From: Methylotenera versatilis 301
GTDB taxonomy: Bacteria; Pseudomonadota; Gammaproteobacteria; Burkholderiales; Methylophilaceae
DNA: 64,000 nt
Assembly: GCF_000093025.1 (NCBI RefSeq)
Contig: NC_014207.1
Coordinates: 248,001-312,000, forward strand
Direction: 5' to 3'
Both the position numbers and the translations under genes were made by a program. This document shows positions 7,784 to 17,249 of the stretch, in pieces. The notes below the pieces were generated by a model. The model searched no databases, had not been told where the DNA came from, and saw only the letters and a list, made by a program, of their open reading frames with translations. How positions within the stretch are numbered: position 1 is the first letter of the stretch; each line of letters begins with the position of its first letter.

Positions 7784-8918
7784 GTTGTTTCAGTATTTGC
7801 AGCGTTTTTGGCCGCAAGCGATGACTGGTGGCTGGGCTGAAAAGTATCGCGCTGCTGTAGGCGCTTTGTGTGGTATTTTATTTACAGGTTTGATTGCACA
7901 ATACGCAGTGAACCACGACCCTGTTGCCACCTTTTTCTTGATTGCACCGATGGGTGCTTCATCAGTTTTGTTATTTGCGCTGCCCAGCAGCCCGTTAGCG
8001 CAGCCATGGTCTATTGTAGGTGGCAATATCATCGCCGCATTGACGGGTGTGAGCTTCGCGCTACTTTTTCCGCATAACGTGTCGCTCGCCGCTGGTTTAG
8101 CTGCTATGTTTTCTATTATCTTCATGTTTGCATTGCGTTGTGTGCATCCCCCCAGTGGCGCTGTTGCGCTTACCGCAGTGTTGGGTGGACCAGCGATTCA
8201 TGCACTTGGGTACCATTTTGTACTTTGGCCTGTTGCCGTCAATAGCTTTCTACTATTAGCGATCGCTTTAATTTACAACAATCTGACTGGACGCACGTAT
8301 CCACCTGCTGCGGCTAGTGAAAAGACGGCTTCGCCCACGCAAATGCATTATCAATTCGGGTTTCGTGAAGAAGACCTCAATGCAGCGTTACAGCAGTTTG
8401 ATCAAATTATTGATATTAACCGCGACAATCTTAAACAGTTGTTAGAGCAAACAGAGCTCAATGCCTATAAGCGTAAACTGGGTGAAATTCAATGCTACAA
8501 AATTATGAGTCCAGTGACTTTTGCCCTAGATTATGGACATAGACTGGAAGACGCTTGGGAAAAACTTCGTCAATGTCCTTATCCTGCAATTCCCGTAGTC
8601 AACAAAGCAAATCGCGTGATTGGTCTGTTAAGCCATGATGACTTTATGCGCCATGCAAAACCCGAATCATTTGCGCATGTGGAATCACGCTTTAAACAAC
8701 TCATCCGTCGGTCGCATCGTACCCACAGCACTCAGCCTGAAGTGGTAGGGCAAATTATGAGTACCCCAGCAGTGACCATTCAGCATGACGCACATATTGT
8801 CCACATTATTCCGCTGATTACCACGCATGCGCTGCATGTCATCCCTGTGGTGGATGATGAAAAGCGTTTGGTGGGGATATTGTCACAAACCGATGTCATC
8901 AATGCCTTGTATCGATAG
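7767..8918 (+). CDS. HPP-family membrane protein with paired CBS domains
   Basis: Integral membrane protein of 383 residues. The N-terminal half (about 20-170) is an HPP domain with four hydrophobic segments and the signature CVHPPSGAVALTAVLGG; HPP proteins have been linked to nitrite or anion transport in some organisms. A helical linker follows, then two CBS domains (about 245-305 and 325-380; MSPVTFALDYGHR and MSTPAVTIQHDAH) that normally sense adenine nucleotides. It lies 15 bases after the HAD gene and is probably cotranscribed. The transported compound is not known. Confidence 0.85.
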   Translation: MDWKTRLFQYLQRFWPQAMTGGWAEKYRAAVGALCGILFTGLIAQYAVNHDPVATFFLIAPMGASSVLLFALPSSPLAQPWSIVGGNIIAALTGVSFALLFPHNVSLAAGLAAMFSIIFMFALRCVHPPSGAVALTAVLGGPAIHALGYHFVLWPVAVNSFLLLAIALIYNNLTGRTYPPAAASEKTASPTQMHYQFGFREEDLNAALQQFDQIIDINRDNLKQLLEQTELNAYKRKLGEIQCYKIMSPVTFALDYGHRLEDAWEKLRQCPYPAIPVVNKANRVIGLLSHDDFMRHAKPESFAHVESRFKQLIRRSHRTHSTQPEVVGQIMSTPAVTIQHDAHIVHIIPLITTHALHVIPVVDDEKRLVGILSQTDVINALYR

Positions 8919-8948
8919 CCATCTTATTGATTTGATGTCCTGAAAGCA

Positions 8949-9608
8949 CTATTTCAGCGGCTTTAACCACCATACATGCTCAGTAGCAGGGCATAGACCC
9001 TTTAAACCTCCAGCAACGGCAGTACTGCCCAGCAAAGTTAAATCATAGTTCGCTTGATAGTGCTGTTTAACTTCATCAGCGCTAATAGAAAAAGGCGGGC
9101 CAGCATGCAAGCTTTGGTCGTATTCAAAGCAAATCAGCAGTTGTGGTGCGTGATGAGTGAGCGTGATTAAGTGTGCGGTATAAAGCTTGCGAATATCTAC
9201 TGGTAAAGCCACCAAAGCCGCTCTGTCGTAAACAGCATCCACTGCGCCCAATATGGTGGATGATACTTTGAAAATATCCCCTACAAATATATCAATATTA
9301 GGTGCGCTGTAATGCGTTACTTCACCAAGTGTTTTGATAGTGGGCGTTAAGTTCAGGCTTTTAAATAAATCTTCAATTGCAATACTGCTTAACTCAGCTC
9401 CCGCAATGCGATAGCCCTGCGCTAGCAACCATGCAATATCCAAAGTTTTACCACACAATGGTAAAAATACACGAGGACTTATCTTTGGGCTAGATTCTGG
9501 TTTTAAATTGAGTGTAGAGAAGTGTTTAACCAACAAAGGATTGGCATCAGCCAAGTGAAAGCCAATCTCGTTCTTCTCCCATTTCTGATGCCAAAACTCG
9601 TGTTTCAT
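8949..9608 (-). CDS. Thiopurine S-methyltransferase (TPMT) family protein
   Basis: SAM-dependent methyltransferase, 219 residues from ATG 9608, the start that aligns with the family's usual beginning (MKHEFWHQKWEKNEIGFH). ATG 9620 adds four residues. The signature FLPLCGKTLDIAWLLAQG is the SAM-binding region, followed by AGAELSSIAIEDLF and the acidic loop VDAVYDRAALVALP. Bacterial members methylate selenium, tellurium or thiol compounds; which applies here is unknown. It is convergent with the HPP gene and may share a transcript with prlC upstream. Confidence 0.88.
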   Translation of the reverse strand: MKHEFWHQKWEKNEIGFHLADANPLLVKHFSTLNLKPESSPKISPRVFLPLCGKTLDIAWLLAQGYRIAGAELSSIAIEDLFKSLNLTPTIKTLGEVTHYSAPNIDIFVGDIFKVSSTILGAVDAVYDRAALVALPVDIRKLYTAHLITLTHHAPQLLICFEYDQSLHAGPPFSISADEVKQHYQANYDLTLLGSTAVAGGLKGLCPATEHVWWLKPLK

Positions 9609-9666
9609 ATCTTTTCGCATTTTGTAGAGTAGAGTTTTAACTCCGCTATGTTGATTTGCTTAGCAA

Positions 9667-11712
9667 TCAACTCGCCATTCCATTATGTCTCAACAACGCA
9701 TCCATACTTGGTTCTCTACCCCTAAACGCAACAAATGATTCCATCGCTGGGCGTGAACCACCTTTAGCCAACACTTCATCTTTAAAGCGGCTACCTGCTT
9801 GCGCTGAAAGCACGCCTAGCTCTTCAAACAAGCTATAGGCATCGGCAGACAGAACTTCTGCCCATTTGTAGCTGTAATAACCTGCTGCGTAACCGCCTGC
9901 GAATATGTGGCTGAAACTGTTAGGGAAGCGGTTCCATTTTGGTGGGCGTACTACGGCGACTTCGTCACGAATTTGTTCGATTAAATCTAATGCGGTTTGT
10001 TTACCATTTGGGTCAAATTCACCGTGTAGGCGCATATCGAAGAGTGAAAATTCAATTTGGCGCATGGTTTGCATGCCAGCTTGGAAGTTTTTAGCGGCGA
10101 CCATTTTGTCGAACAGTTCACGTGGTAGTTGCGCGCCTGTGTCGACGTGGGAGGTCATGTGACGTAGCACGTCCCATTCCCAACAGAAGTTTTCCATAAA
10201 TTGGCTTGGGAGTTCAACCGCATCCCACTCCACGCCTTTGATGCCTGAAACGCCGTATTCATCCACTTGGGTAAGCATGTGGTGCAGGCCGTGACCAAAT
10301 TCGTGGAACATGGTGATGACTTCATCATGCGTAAATAATGCAGGTTTACCACCGACTGGGGCTGAGAAGTTGCAAGTTAAAAATGCAACGGGTAGTTCAA
10401 TGCCATTTGCTTTTTTACGGCGCGTAATCGCTTCATCCATCCATGCGCCGCCACGCTTGTTGTTGCGGGCGTAGAGATCTAAATAGAAGTAGGCGATTGC
10501 TTTGCCTGCAGCATCGTTAATTTGGTAAAACGCGGCATCGGCATGCCAAAGCGGAGCTTCAGCTTTTTTTACTTGTACGCCGAATATGGTTTCGGTGACT
10601 TTGAATAAACCTTCCAGCACTTTGCTTTCAGGGAAGTATTGTTTCACTTCTTGGTCTGAGAATGCGTATTTGTCTTCACGTAGCTTTTCGCTGACATAGC
10701 CAACATCCCATGATTGCATATCTTCAATACCAAGCTTCTTAGCATAAGCGGTGAGTTCTTGCATATCCCGCTCTGCATAAGGTTTAGCGCGCTTGGCTAA
10801 TGTATCTAAAAACTCGGTGACTTGTGCGGGTGTGTCTGCCATTTTGGTGGCGAGCGAGAGTTCTGCGTAGTTTTTAAAACCTAAGGTTTGCGCTTCTTCT
10901 TTTTTCAATTTAAGAATGTCGCTGATTAAGTTTGTGTTATCCCACTTTATATTTCCATTTTCATCGGGCCTACTAAATTCAGAAGCCCGAGTTGCGTAAG
11001 CGCGGTAAAGCGTTTCACGTAGAGCGCGGTTTTCGCCGTATTGCAAAACTGGCATGTAAGAGGGGAATTGCAGACTGAATTTGTAACCTGTTTTACCAGC
11101 TTCTTTTGCAGCTTCAGCGGCGGCCTCAATAGCATCGGCAGGTATGCCAGCTAAATCGGCGACATCTGCAACGTAATGTGCAAAGTCATTGGTATTATCT
11201 AGAATGTTTTCTTCAAACTTAGAACCCAATTTGGATAGCTCTTCGCTCACCGCTTTAAAGCGCGCTTTTTGCGCTTCTGGCAATTCGGCACCACCTAGTT
11301 TGAAATCGCGTACTTCGTTGTTGATAATTTTTTGCTGGGTAGCTGTCAGGCTGGTAAATGCGGCGCTGGCTTGAATGGCTTTATACTTGGCGTACAGGCG
11401 CTCATCTTGTGACATGTCACTGCCGTAATCAGTCAGTTTGGCTAAGTTATCGTTATAGGCTTCGCGCAATTCTGGGCTATTCACTACGGCATTCATGTGG
11501 CCAACTTGGCTCCAGGCGCGGCTGATTTTATCGCTATGGTCTTCTAATTTAAGTGCAAAGTTTTCCCATGTTGGCGCCTCTGTTGCAGTAGCTAAACTTT
11601 CGACCAGTGCACGGCCTTCTGTGAGCAGGCTGTCAATGGCAGGGCTGACATGTTCAGGTTTGACTTCATTAAATTTAGGTAAGCCAGCCAAGTATAACAA
11701 TGGATTTGACAC
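9667..11712 (-). CDS. prlC: Oligopeptidase A (M3 family zinc metallopeptidase)
   Basis: Cytoplasmic oligopeptidase that degrades short peptides, including cleaved signal peptides in E. coli. The 681-residue length fits PrlC. The zinc site HEFGHGLHHML lies near residue 470, followed by the third ligand in GVEWDAVELPSQFMENF. The N-terminus NPLLYLAGLPKFNEVKPEHV and the C-terminal 'FAGGYAAGYYSYKWAEVLS' block are typical. No signal peptide is present, in keeping with a cytosolic location. It follows the DUF4870 gene by 20 bases. Confidence 0.95.
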   Translation of the reverse strand: MSNPLLYLAGLPKFNEVKPEHVSPAIDSLLTEGRALVESLATATEAPTWENFALKLEDHSDKISRAWSQVGHMNAVVNSPELREAYNDNLAKLTDYGSDMSQDERLYAKYKAIQASAAFTSLTATQQKIINNEVRDFKLGGAELPEAQKARFKAVSEELSKLGSKFEENILDNTNDFAHYVADVADLAGIPADAIEAAAEAAKEAGKTGYKFSLQFPSYMPVLQYGENRALRETLYRAYATRASEFSRPDENGNIKWDNTNLISDILKLKKEEAQTLGFKNYAELSLATKMADTPAQVTEFLDTLAKRAKPYAERDMQELTAYAKKLGIEDMQSWDVGYVSEKLREDKYAFSDQEVKQYFPESKVLEGLFKVTETIFGVQVKKAEAPLWHADAAFYQINDAAGKAIAYFYLDLYARNNKRGGAWMDEAITRRKKANGIELPVAFLTCNFSAPVGGKPALFTHDEVITMFHEFGHGLHHMLTQVDEYGVSGIKGVEWDAVELPSQFMENFCWEWDVLRHMTSHVDTGAQLPRELFDKMVAAKNFQAGMQTMRQIEFSLFDMRLHGEFDPNGKQTALDLIEQIRDEVAVVRPPKWNRFPNSFSHIFAGGYAAGYYSYKWAEVLSADAYSLFEELGVLSAQAGSRFKDEVLAKGGSRPAMESFVAFRGREPSMDALLRHNGMAS

Positions 11713-11732
11713 AGAATATTCCTTAAAACAGA

Positions 11733-12119
11733 TTAGTTAATTAAGCGTAAAGCAAAAGGGTAGCGATAAGTTTCGCCCTTACTAGTAGAGATGGCGGCAA
11801 TAATGCAGAAAACAATATTCAGCACCCAAATAATAGGGAAAAATATCAGCCCGATAAGTATCCATGAAAGCACGCCAGCAAGCATATAAGCCAACACCAT
11901 GGTAATTTGAAAGTTCAATGCTTCTTTTGCTTGGTCTTCAACATATTGGTTCTCATCTTTTTTCAGAATCCAAACAATTAGCGCAGGCACGAATGAGAAC
12001 ACCGTACCGCCTATGTGCATAATTGTAGCGATGTTTTTATCGTCATTGCTTGGCATTTTATCCATGTTGCTCGTATCCATTTGGTTTGTAGTCACTTCAT
12101 TATTGGTTTCGGAAGACAT
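11733..12119 (-). CDS. DUF4870 small membrane protein
   Basis: 128-residue membrane protein of unknown function. A polar, Asn/Asp/Met-rich N-terminus (about 1-28) precedes three hydrophobic segments: the IMHIGGTVFSFVPALIVWIL stretch, one at about 75-95 and one at about 98-112. The motif DENQYVEDQAKEALNFQ between the first two is the family hallmark. Genes on both sides run on the same strand with short gaps. Confidence 0.85.
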   Translation of the reverse strand: MSSETNNEVTTNQMDTSNMDKMPSNDDKNIATIMHIGGTVFSFVPALIVWILKKDENQYVEDQAKEALNFQITMVLAYMLAGVLSWILIGLIFFPIIWVLNIVFCIIAAISTSKGETYRYPFALRLIN

Positions 12120-12161
12120 TGAAAGTCCTTTTGATAGTAGATGAGGCTACTTATGCGCCTC

Positions 12162-13937
12162 TTATGAACTGAGATTAGTACTTAAATCTGAATTTCGATT
12201 CAGTTTAGCTACGAGTGGTTCAACCTTTTCTAGGTCTGTTAGGTTCAGCACTTTGCGTGCATTTACTTTAAGCGTGGTGAGCTGGCTGTGTAGTATTTGT
12301 TGTTTAACGCTAAGTATGTGCGATGGGTGCATGGAAAGTTGGCGTAAACCCATGCCAATCAATAGTTTGGTTAGTTTTGCATCACCAGCCATTTCGCCGC
12401 ATACTGAAACCGATTTGCCTAATTTTTCACCAGCTTTAATGGTCATCGAGATTAATTTTAATACCGACGGATGTAGTGGGTTGTAGAGATGTGCAACGGC
12501 GTCATCAGTACGGTCGATAGCTAACGTATATTGAATCAAATCATTAGTGCCGATAGACAAGAAATCTAACTCGTTGGCAAAAGCTTCAGCATTAATCGCA
12601 GCTGCAGGGATTTCTATCATGCCGCCTAATTCAATATTTTCATTGAACGGAATGTTTTGTTTCAGCAAGCTGATTTTAGCGCGCTCTAATAATAGCTTGG
12701 TTTGGCGCAGCTCTGACAATGTGCACAGCATAGGTACTAATATTTTGATATTGCCAAAATGCGAGGCACGCAATAAAGCGCGCAATTGCGTATGAAAAAT
12801 CTGCGGTTCAGATAAGCAATAGCGAATGGCACGTAAACCCAATGCTGGGTTAGCGCAGGTGACTATCGTATCAGGGTTCATTTGTTTATCTGCACCTAAA
12901 TCCAAGGTGCGAATGATGACAGTTGCACCTTTCATGGCCTCAGCAACAGTTTTATACGCGTTGAATTGTTCTTCTTCATCTGGCATTTCGCGCCGATTCA
13001 TAAATAAGAATTCAGTACGGTATAAGCCTATGCCTGTAGCGCCAGATGCAGCGACTGCAACCACGTCTTCAGGTACTTCAATATTGGCAAATAAATCAAT
13101 ATTCATGCCGTCTAAGGTCACGGCCTTGGTTGATTTAATGCGTTGTAGTTTTTGTTGCTCAAGCTCCCACTGTTCTTGGCGTAGCTTGTATTCAGTTAAG
13201 ATGCTGGCATCGGGATTAACAATCACCACGCCTTGTTTGCCATCTACAATAATCAACTCGCCATCGCGAATTAGATCGTGTGCTCTTTGTAATGCGACAA
13301 TAGAAGGTATGTTCAGGCTGCGCGCTAAAATTGCCGTGTGCGAGGTCACACCGCCCACGTCGGTAATAAAAGCTGCAAACTCGTGTTGCTTGAATTGAAT
13401 AGCATCAGCGGGTGAAATATCGTGCGCAACTAAAATGAGTCTATGCTCCTGACTAGCTGCCGTGATTTTCTGCTCTGTACTTAATTGGCTGGGATGGCCA
13501 AGCAGCACTTTAATCACACGTTCTACCACTTGAATAACATCTTGCTTACGTTCGCGCAAATACTCATCTTCGATTTGCTCAAACTGCTCAACAATATCGT
13601 CCATTTGCAGCTTGATTGCCCATTCGGCGTTGCAACGTTCGTTCTCGATAATTTTTATTGGTGCTTCAGATAAAGATTTATCTGCCAACATCATTAAATG
13701 CGTGCCGATGAAAGCGCTTAACTCAGCAGGTGCATTTTTACGCAAACTTCCGTTAATGGCTTCTAAATCAGCTTTAACTGTGTCTATCGCGTCGGTAAAG
13801 CGCTTAACTTCTTCGCCAATTAGGTGTTTAGGCAGCTGATAATGTACCACCTCTAACAGTGCGTTAGAGATCAGGTGTGCTTGCCCAATCGCAATGCCGC
13901 TAGATACGCCTACGCCATGAATGCTAAAGCTAGTCAA
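12162..13937 (-). CDS. ptsI: PTS enzyme I (phosphoenolpyruvate-protein phosphotransferase)
   Basis: First enzyme of the phosphotransferase chain; it autophosphorylates from PEP and passes the phosphate to HPr. The 591-residue protein has the N-terminal HPr-binding and swivelling domains, with the active His in GGVTSHTAILAR near residue 196. The C-terminal PEP-binding barrel carries GIGLYRTEFLFMNR, GGMIEIPAAA, FLSIGTNDLIQYTLA and VSVCGEMAGD, including the late catalytic Cys. There is no GAF domain, so it is the classical form and not the PtsP (EI-Ntr) form. With ptsH and the EIIA gene just upstream and no EIIB or EIIC in the window, the system appears regulatory. Confidence 0.94.
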   Translation of the reverse strand: MTSFSIHGVGVSSGIAIGQAHLISNALLEVVHYQLPKHLIGEEVKRFTDAIDTVKADLEAINGSLRKNAPAELSAFIGTHLMMLADKSLSEAPIKIIENERCNAEWAIKLQMDDIVEQFEQIEDEYLRERKQDVIQVVERVIKVLLGHPSQLSTEQKITAASQEHRLILVAHDISPADAIQFKQHEFAAFITDVGGVTSHTAILARSLNIPSIVALQRAHDLIRDGELIIVDGKQGVVIVNPDASILTEYKLRQEQWELEQQKLQRIKSTKAVTLDGMNIDLFANIEVPEDVVAVAASGATGIGLYRTEFLFMNRREMPDEEEQFNAYKTVAEAMKGATVIIRTLDLGADKQMNPDTIVTCANPALGLRAIRYCLSEPQIFHTQLRALLRASHFGNIKILVPMLCTLSELRQTKLLLERAKISLLKQNIPFNENIELGGMIEIPAAAINAEAFANELDFLSIGTNDLIQYTLAIDRTDDAVAHLYNPLHPSVLKLISMTIKAGEKLGKSVSVCGEMAGDAKLTKLLIGMGLRQLSMHPSHILSVKQQILHSQLTTLKVNARKVLNLTDLEKVEPLVAKLNRNSDLSTNLSS

Positions 13938-13982
13938 TGTTATCTACCTCGAGAAAAATCACTTTTAGCACTCCCATGAGAG

Positions 13983-14252
13983 TTACTCGCCTTCACCAAA
14001 ATAGTCTGCAATCAGGGCTGTAAGGCCGTTAATTGCGTCTTTTTCATCGGCACCATTGGCTTCTAATGTGACAAAAGAACCTTTTGCAGCGGCTAACATC
14101 ATTACGCCCATAATACTTTTTGCATTCACACGGCGACCATTGCGCGTTATCCAGATTTCGGAGGAAAATTTACTCGCGGTTTGCGTCAGTTTGGTTGAAG
14201 CACGTGCGTGCAGCCCTAATTTATTGATAATCTCTACTTCAGTGCTAATCAT
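13983..14252 (-). CDS. ptsH: HPr phosphocarrier protein
   Basis: Phosphocarrier of 89 residues. His15 in LGLHARAS is the EI-dependent site. Ser46 in NAKSIMGVMML is the regulatory site phosphorylated by HPr kinase, whose gene (hprK) lies in the same cluster, so both control inputs are present. It sits between the EIIA gene (75-base gap) and ptsI (45-base gap), all on the minus strand. Confidence 0.95.
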   Translation of the reverse strand: MISTEVEIINKLGLHARASTKLTQTASKFSSEIWITRNGRRVNAKSIMGVMMLAAAKGSFVTLEANGADEKDAINGLTALIADYFGEGE

Positions 14253-14327
14253 GCTTTATAAGCCCAGTCATATTATTCTTTATTGTTCTTGTGAGGTCGT
14301 ATTATGATCAATCAAATAACTAAGTAC

Positions 14328-14738
14328 TTACGTTACAAACCTGTCACAACGCTCTCTATCAAAATGCACAACGCCTTCGCGCCCACCACTGACGGCTTTT
14401 TCTACTAATGCCATCAGTGACTCATGTCGGTAAGTCATGGTGCGTACTATCATCGGCATATTGACGCCGGCTACGCCTTCAACCTCACCTGGAACGAGTA
14501 GTTTACTCACAATGTTGCAAGGTGTTGCGCCATACATGTCTGACAGCACTAAAACGCCGTCACCATGATTCAGTTCTGCGACCAAAGCCTGCGCTTTTGG
14601 CAGCAACGCAATTGGGTCATCCGAGTTATTGACGGCTAAAAAAGCTAGTTGCCTAGGCTCATTACCAATCACGTGTTTTGCGCATTCCTTAAGGCTTTCA
14701 CCTAAACTTCCATGCGCGATAATTAAAATTCCAATCAT
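14328..14738 (-). CDS. PTS EIIA component, mannose family
   Basis: A free-standing EIIA domain of the mannose/sorbose family, 136 residues. His9 in IIAHGSLGESL is the phosphate acceptor; SDMYGATPCNIVSKLL is the conserved second block. No EIIB, EIIC or EIID genes are nearby, so it probably reports PEP/HPr phosphorylation and does not drive sugar uptake, as proposed for similar incomplete systems in Proteobacteria. Directly ahead of its ATG, the sequence TTTATCTCAACCC occurs twice in tandem (14739-14767, plus strand); these copies carry the weak ribosome-binding region. Confidence 0.9.
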   Translation of the reverse strand: MIGILIIAHGSLGESLKECAKHVIGNEPRQLAFLAVNNSDDPIALLPKAQALVAELNHGDGVLVLSDMYGATPCNIVSKLLVPGEVEGVAGVNMPMIVRTMTYRHESLMALVEKAVSGGREGVVHFDRERCDRFVT

Positions 14739-14861
14739 GTTTATCTCAACCCTATTTATCTCAACCCAAAGTATTCAATACTAATTTTCTAGCTTTGTTA
14801 AATAATTTTAATCAATGACTACATTCTATAAAACGGCGTCTTAAAAGGCGCTTCGTATTTT

Positions 14862-15728
14862 TTATTTTAATTCGCGGTGTCGCGTTAAGACTTTCTGGTT
14901 TGGCGCAAAATATTTAGTCAGTTGCTCTACAAAGTAAACGGAGCGGTGTTGCCCGCCAGTACAGCCTATCGCCACGGTTAAGTAGCTGCGGTTGTCTGAT
15001 ATAAAACTTGGCAGCCATTTTTCTATATAATTTTTGATGTCATTCAACATGTCTTGCGCGTTTGCCTGACCTTCTAAAAACGTTTGCACTTCAGCATCTA
15101 AGCCTGTTAAATCACGTAATTTTAGATCGTAATGCGGGTTAGGCAGGCAGCGGATATCAAATACAAAATCGGCATCTAATGGAATACCATGTTTAAAACC
15201 GAATGAGGTAAAAAGTAGCGTTAAGCCAGAACTCTCATGGGCTACTGCATCCTTTATCCACGCTCTTAGTTTATTGGCACTAATGTAGCTCGTATCAATG
15301 ACATGGCCTAGCTTGCCTAAATCACCCAACAGTTCGCGTTCCACAGCAATGCTTTCGGCAAGGGTGGTGGTGTCTTTGCTCAGTGGGTGTTTGCGTCGCG
15401 TTTCGCTAAATCGTTTAACCAGTGTCTCGACATTAGACTCTAAAAATAAAACTTGAGTAGTAATACCTTGAGATTTTAATTGCTCAATATGCGCAGGTAG
15501 CGTTTCAATCGCCACACTGCGGCTATCAATACTGATAGCTACGCGGTCATAGTTGGTCGTATTTGAATCATCTTGACGATTGTTTTCAGACTGCAAATGC
15601 TCTGCAATCTGGGGCAGCATCGTAGCTGGTAAGTTGTCGACACAATAGTAACCGCTGTCTTCAAGCGCATGTAGCGCAATACTTTTGCCCGAACCTGAAA
15701 GCCCAGTGACGATGATGAGTTGTTTCAT
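14862..15728 (-). CDS. rapZ: RNase adapter RapZ / nucleotide-binding protein
   Basis: ATP/GTP-binding protein of 288 residues. In E. coli it steers RNase E to a small RNA controlling amino-sugar synthesis. Walker A GLSGSGKS is at residues 9-16, followed by YYCVDNLPATM. The C-terminal domain carries the RNA-binding/sensing signature AIGCTGGQHRSVYFVEQL. The start lies 4 bases from the end of hprK, so the two are likely coupled. In most Betaproteobacteria it follows hprK as here. Whether it retains the small-RNA role outside enterics is unproven. Confidence 0.93.
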   Translation of the reverse strand: MKQLIIVTGLSGSGKSIALHALEDSGYYCVDNLPATMLPQIAEHLQSENNRQDDSNTTNYDRVAISIDSRSVAIETLPAHIEQLKSQGITTQVLFLESNVETLVKRFSETRRKHPLSKDTTTLAESIAVERELLGDLGKLGHVIDTSYISANKLRAWIKDAVAHESSGLTLLFTSFGFKHGIPLDADFVFDIRCLPNPHYDLKLRDLTGLDAEVQTFLEGQANAQDMLNDIKNYIEKWLPSFISDNRSYLTVAIGCTGGQHRSVYFVEQLTKYFAPNQKVLTRHRELK

Positions 15729-15732
15729 AGCG

Positions 15733-16683
15733 TTATTTAATTAATTGCTGTTTTTTCATTTCACGCTGCTGGCGTTGGGTGAATTGTTTAGTCGCATTAA
15801 TGCCTCTCAATAATAGCATGTGGTTGCGTATTGCGACCTCAACTAACACCGCGATATTGCGACCTGCTGCAATGGGAATCTGCACTTTAGCAATCTTCAC
15901 GCCTAGTACTTCTTCATGCAGTTTTTTAATGCTTAGTCGGTTGAGTTGTTCAGGCGATTGCTTATCTGCCATCACCAACTGAATAATCAAATCTAGCGGC
16001 TTCGTTGGTTTGACTGAGTTATCACCAAATAGTGCGCGAATATTTAAAATACCCAAGCCGCGCACTTCTAAAAAGTCTTGTAATAAAGCCGGACAGCGGC
16101 CTTCAATGCGTTCTGGCGAGATGCGGTAGAAATCAACAATGTCATCAGCAATCAGGCGATGACCACGTGAAATCAGCTCTAAAGCGAGTTCGCTTTTACC
16201 AATGGCAGCTTCACCTTTAATGAGTGCGCCGAAGCCTTGCACCTCCATAAACACACCGTGCGCACTGACTGATTCTGCAACTGCTTGTGCTAGGAAATGG
16301 TTCAGAATATCCATCAATTCTGGACTGCGTAAGGTTGAAGTGAAGAGGGGTGTATTGCGACTATTCGCTTCTTCTATCAGCGACTCTGGTACTTTTTCAC
16401 CGTTGGCTACAATCACAGCTGCTAGGTTGGTTGAATATAAATTTGCAATTGCACCATCTGCGTCTGCCGTTTTTAAGCTGCGCAAATAATCCATTTCCGC
16501 ACAACCTAATACTTGTACCCGATTAGGATGCACAAAGTTGATATGGCCGATAAGTGCCAAAGAGGGTTTTGAAACTGTTTCGCTAGTGAGGGAGTTAGAC
16601 CCGCCGTTAAGTCCAGCAATCCAATTAAGTTTGAGCTTAAGGCGGGTTTGTTTGAATAGCTCAGCTACGTTTATTTGAGCCAT
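15733..16683 (-). CDS. hprK: HPr kinase/phosphorylase
   Basis: Bifunctional enzyme that phosphorylates and dephosphorylates HPr at Ser46, 316 residues. The N-terminal domain (about 1-135) is followed by a catalytic domain with Walker A GEAAIGKSE (usually GxSGxGKS), the ELISRGHRLIADDIV block with the catalytic acid residues and the K/P signature EVRGLGILNIRALFG. It lies between hpf (22-base gap) and rapZ (4-base gap). In many Betaproteobacteria ptsN sits between hpf and hprK; there is no room for it here. Confidence 0.94.
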   Translation of the reverse strand: MAQINVAELFKQTRLKLKLNWIAGLNGGSNSLTSETVSKPSLALIGHINFVHPNRVQVLGCAEMDYLRSLKTADADGAIANLYSTNLAAVIVANGEKVPESLIEEANSRNTPLFTSTLRSPELMDILNHFLAQAVAESVSAHGVFMEVQGFGALIKGEAAIGKSELALELISRGHRLIADDIVDFYRISPERIEGRCPALLQDFLEVRGLGILNIRALFGDNSVKPTKPLDLIIQLVMADKQSPEQLNRLSIKKLHEEVLGVKIAKVQIPIAAGRNIAVLVEVAIRNHMLLLRGINATKQFTQRQQREMKKQQLIK

Positions 16684-16705
16684 AGTGAATTACGAGTTAC
16701 AAAAA

Positions 16706-17032
16706 TTATTCAATACTTTGGTGTTTAACTGCGCCATTCGTTTTGTGATGATCGGCATGTTTTTCTTTATGTTTTACGACTTGACGATCGAGTTTATCGG
16801 TCAGCATATCAATTGCGCTGTACATATTGTCGTCTGTACAGGCAGCATGTAAATCGTTACCAGGAACATGCAGCGTAGCCTCTACCTTTTGGATAAGTTT
16901 TTCTACACTCATGGTCACCTTGACATCAATAACATGATCAAAGTGGTTGCTAATTCGTCCTAGTTTGCTTGTGACATAATCGCGTAATGCAGGAGTTACT
17001 TCTAAATGATGACCAGTTAATTGTAAATTCAT
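16706..17032 (-). CDS. hpf: Ribosome hibernation promoting factor, short form
   Basis: Protein of 108 residues that binds the 30S decoding centre and stores ribosomes as inactive dimers. It contains the one-domain S30AE/RaiA fold: MNLQLTGHHLEVTPALRDYV at the start, then a KLIQKVEATLHVPG strand and an MYSAIDMLTDKLDRQV helix. It has the length of the short (gamma/beta) HPF and lacks the long form's C-terminal dimerisation domain. A strong AAGGAG lies before the ATG. The 217-base gap to rpoN holds nothing else that I recognise and could hold its own promoter. Confidence 0.93.
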   Translation of the reverse strand: MNLQLTGHHLEVTPALRDYVTSKLGRISNHFDHVIDVKVTMSVEKLIQKVEATLHVPGNDLHAACTDDNMYSAIDMLTDKLDRQVVKHKEKHADHHKTNGAVKHQSIE

Positions 17033-17249
17033 GACTTGCTCCTTTTTAAGATATTCTCAAAGTTTGAATTTTCCAAAACCTACTGTGTGTGAAAAATATT
17101 GAGCACCTTAGATTTAGGACTTTAAAACTTTTCGAACAATTTCAGTTTACTACTTTAATTCACCTCTGTGGGATGCGAATAGAGAATTTTTTATGCTTCT
17201 ATTATTTGAATTGTGATGAATACTTTCAGTTAGCGATTCATCGTAAAAA

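Noticed and set aside
12826-13398. 190-codon frame antisense to ptsI
   Set aside because: Fully inside a strongly conserved gene and explained by codon bias in the opposite strand; Ser/Met/Thr-rich composition typical of shadow frames.
14739-14767. Tandem TTTATCTCAACCC pair as an operator
   Set aside because: Only two 13-15-base copies, directly at the ribosome site of the EIIA gene; a slippage duplication is the simpler reading.
17033-17249. Sigma-54 promoter upstream of hpf
   Set aside because: No GG-N10-GC pair with the expected -24/-12 bases was found on the minus strand.
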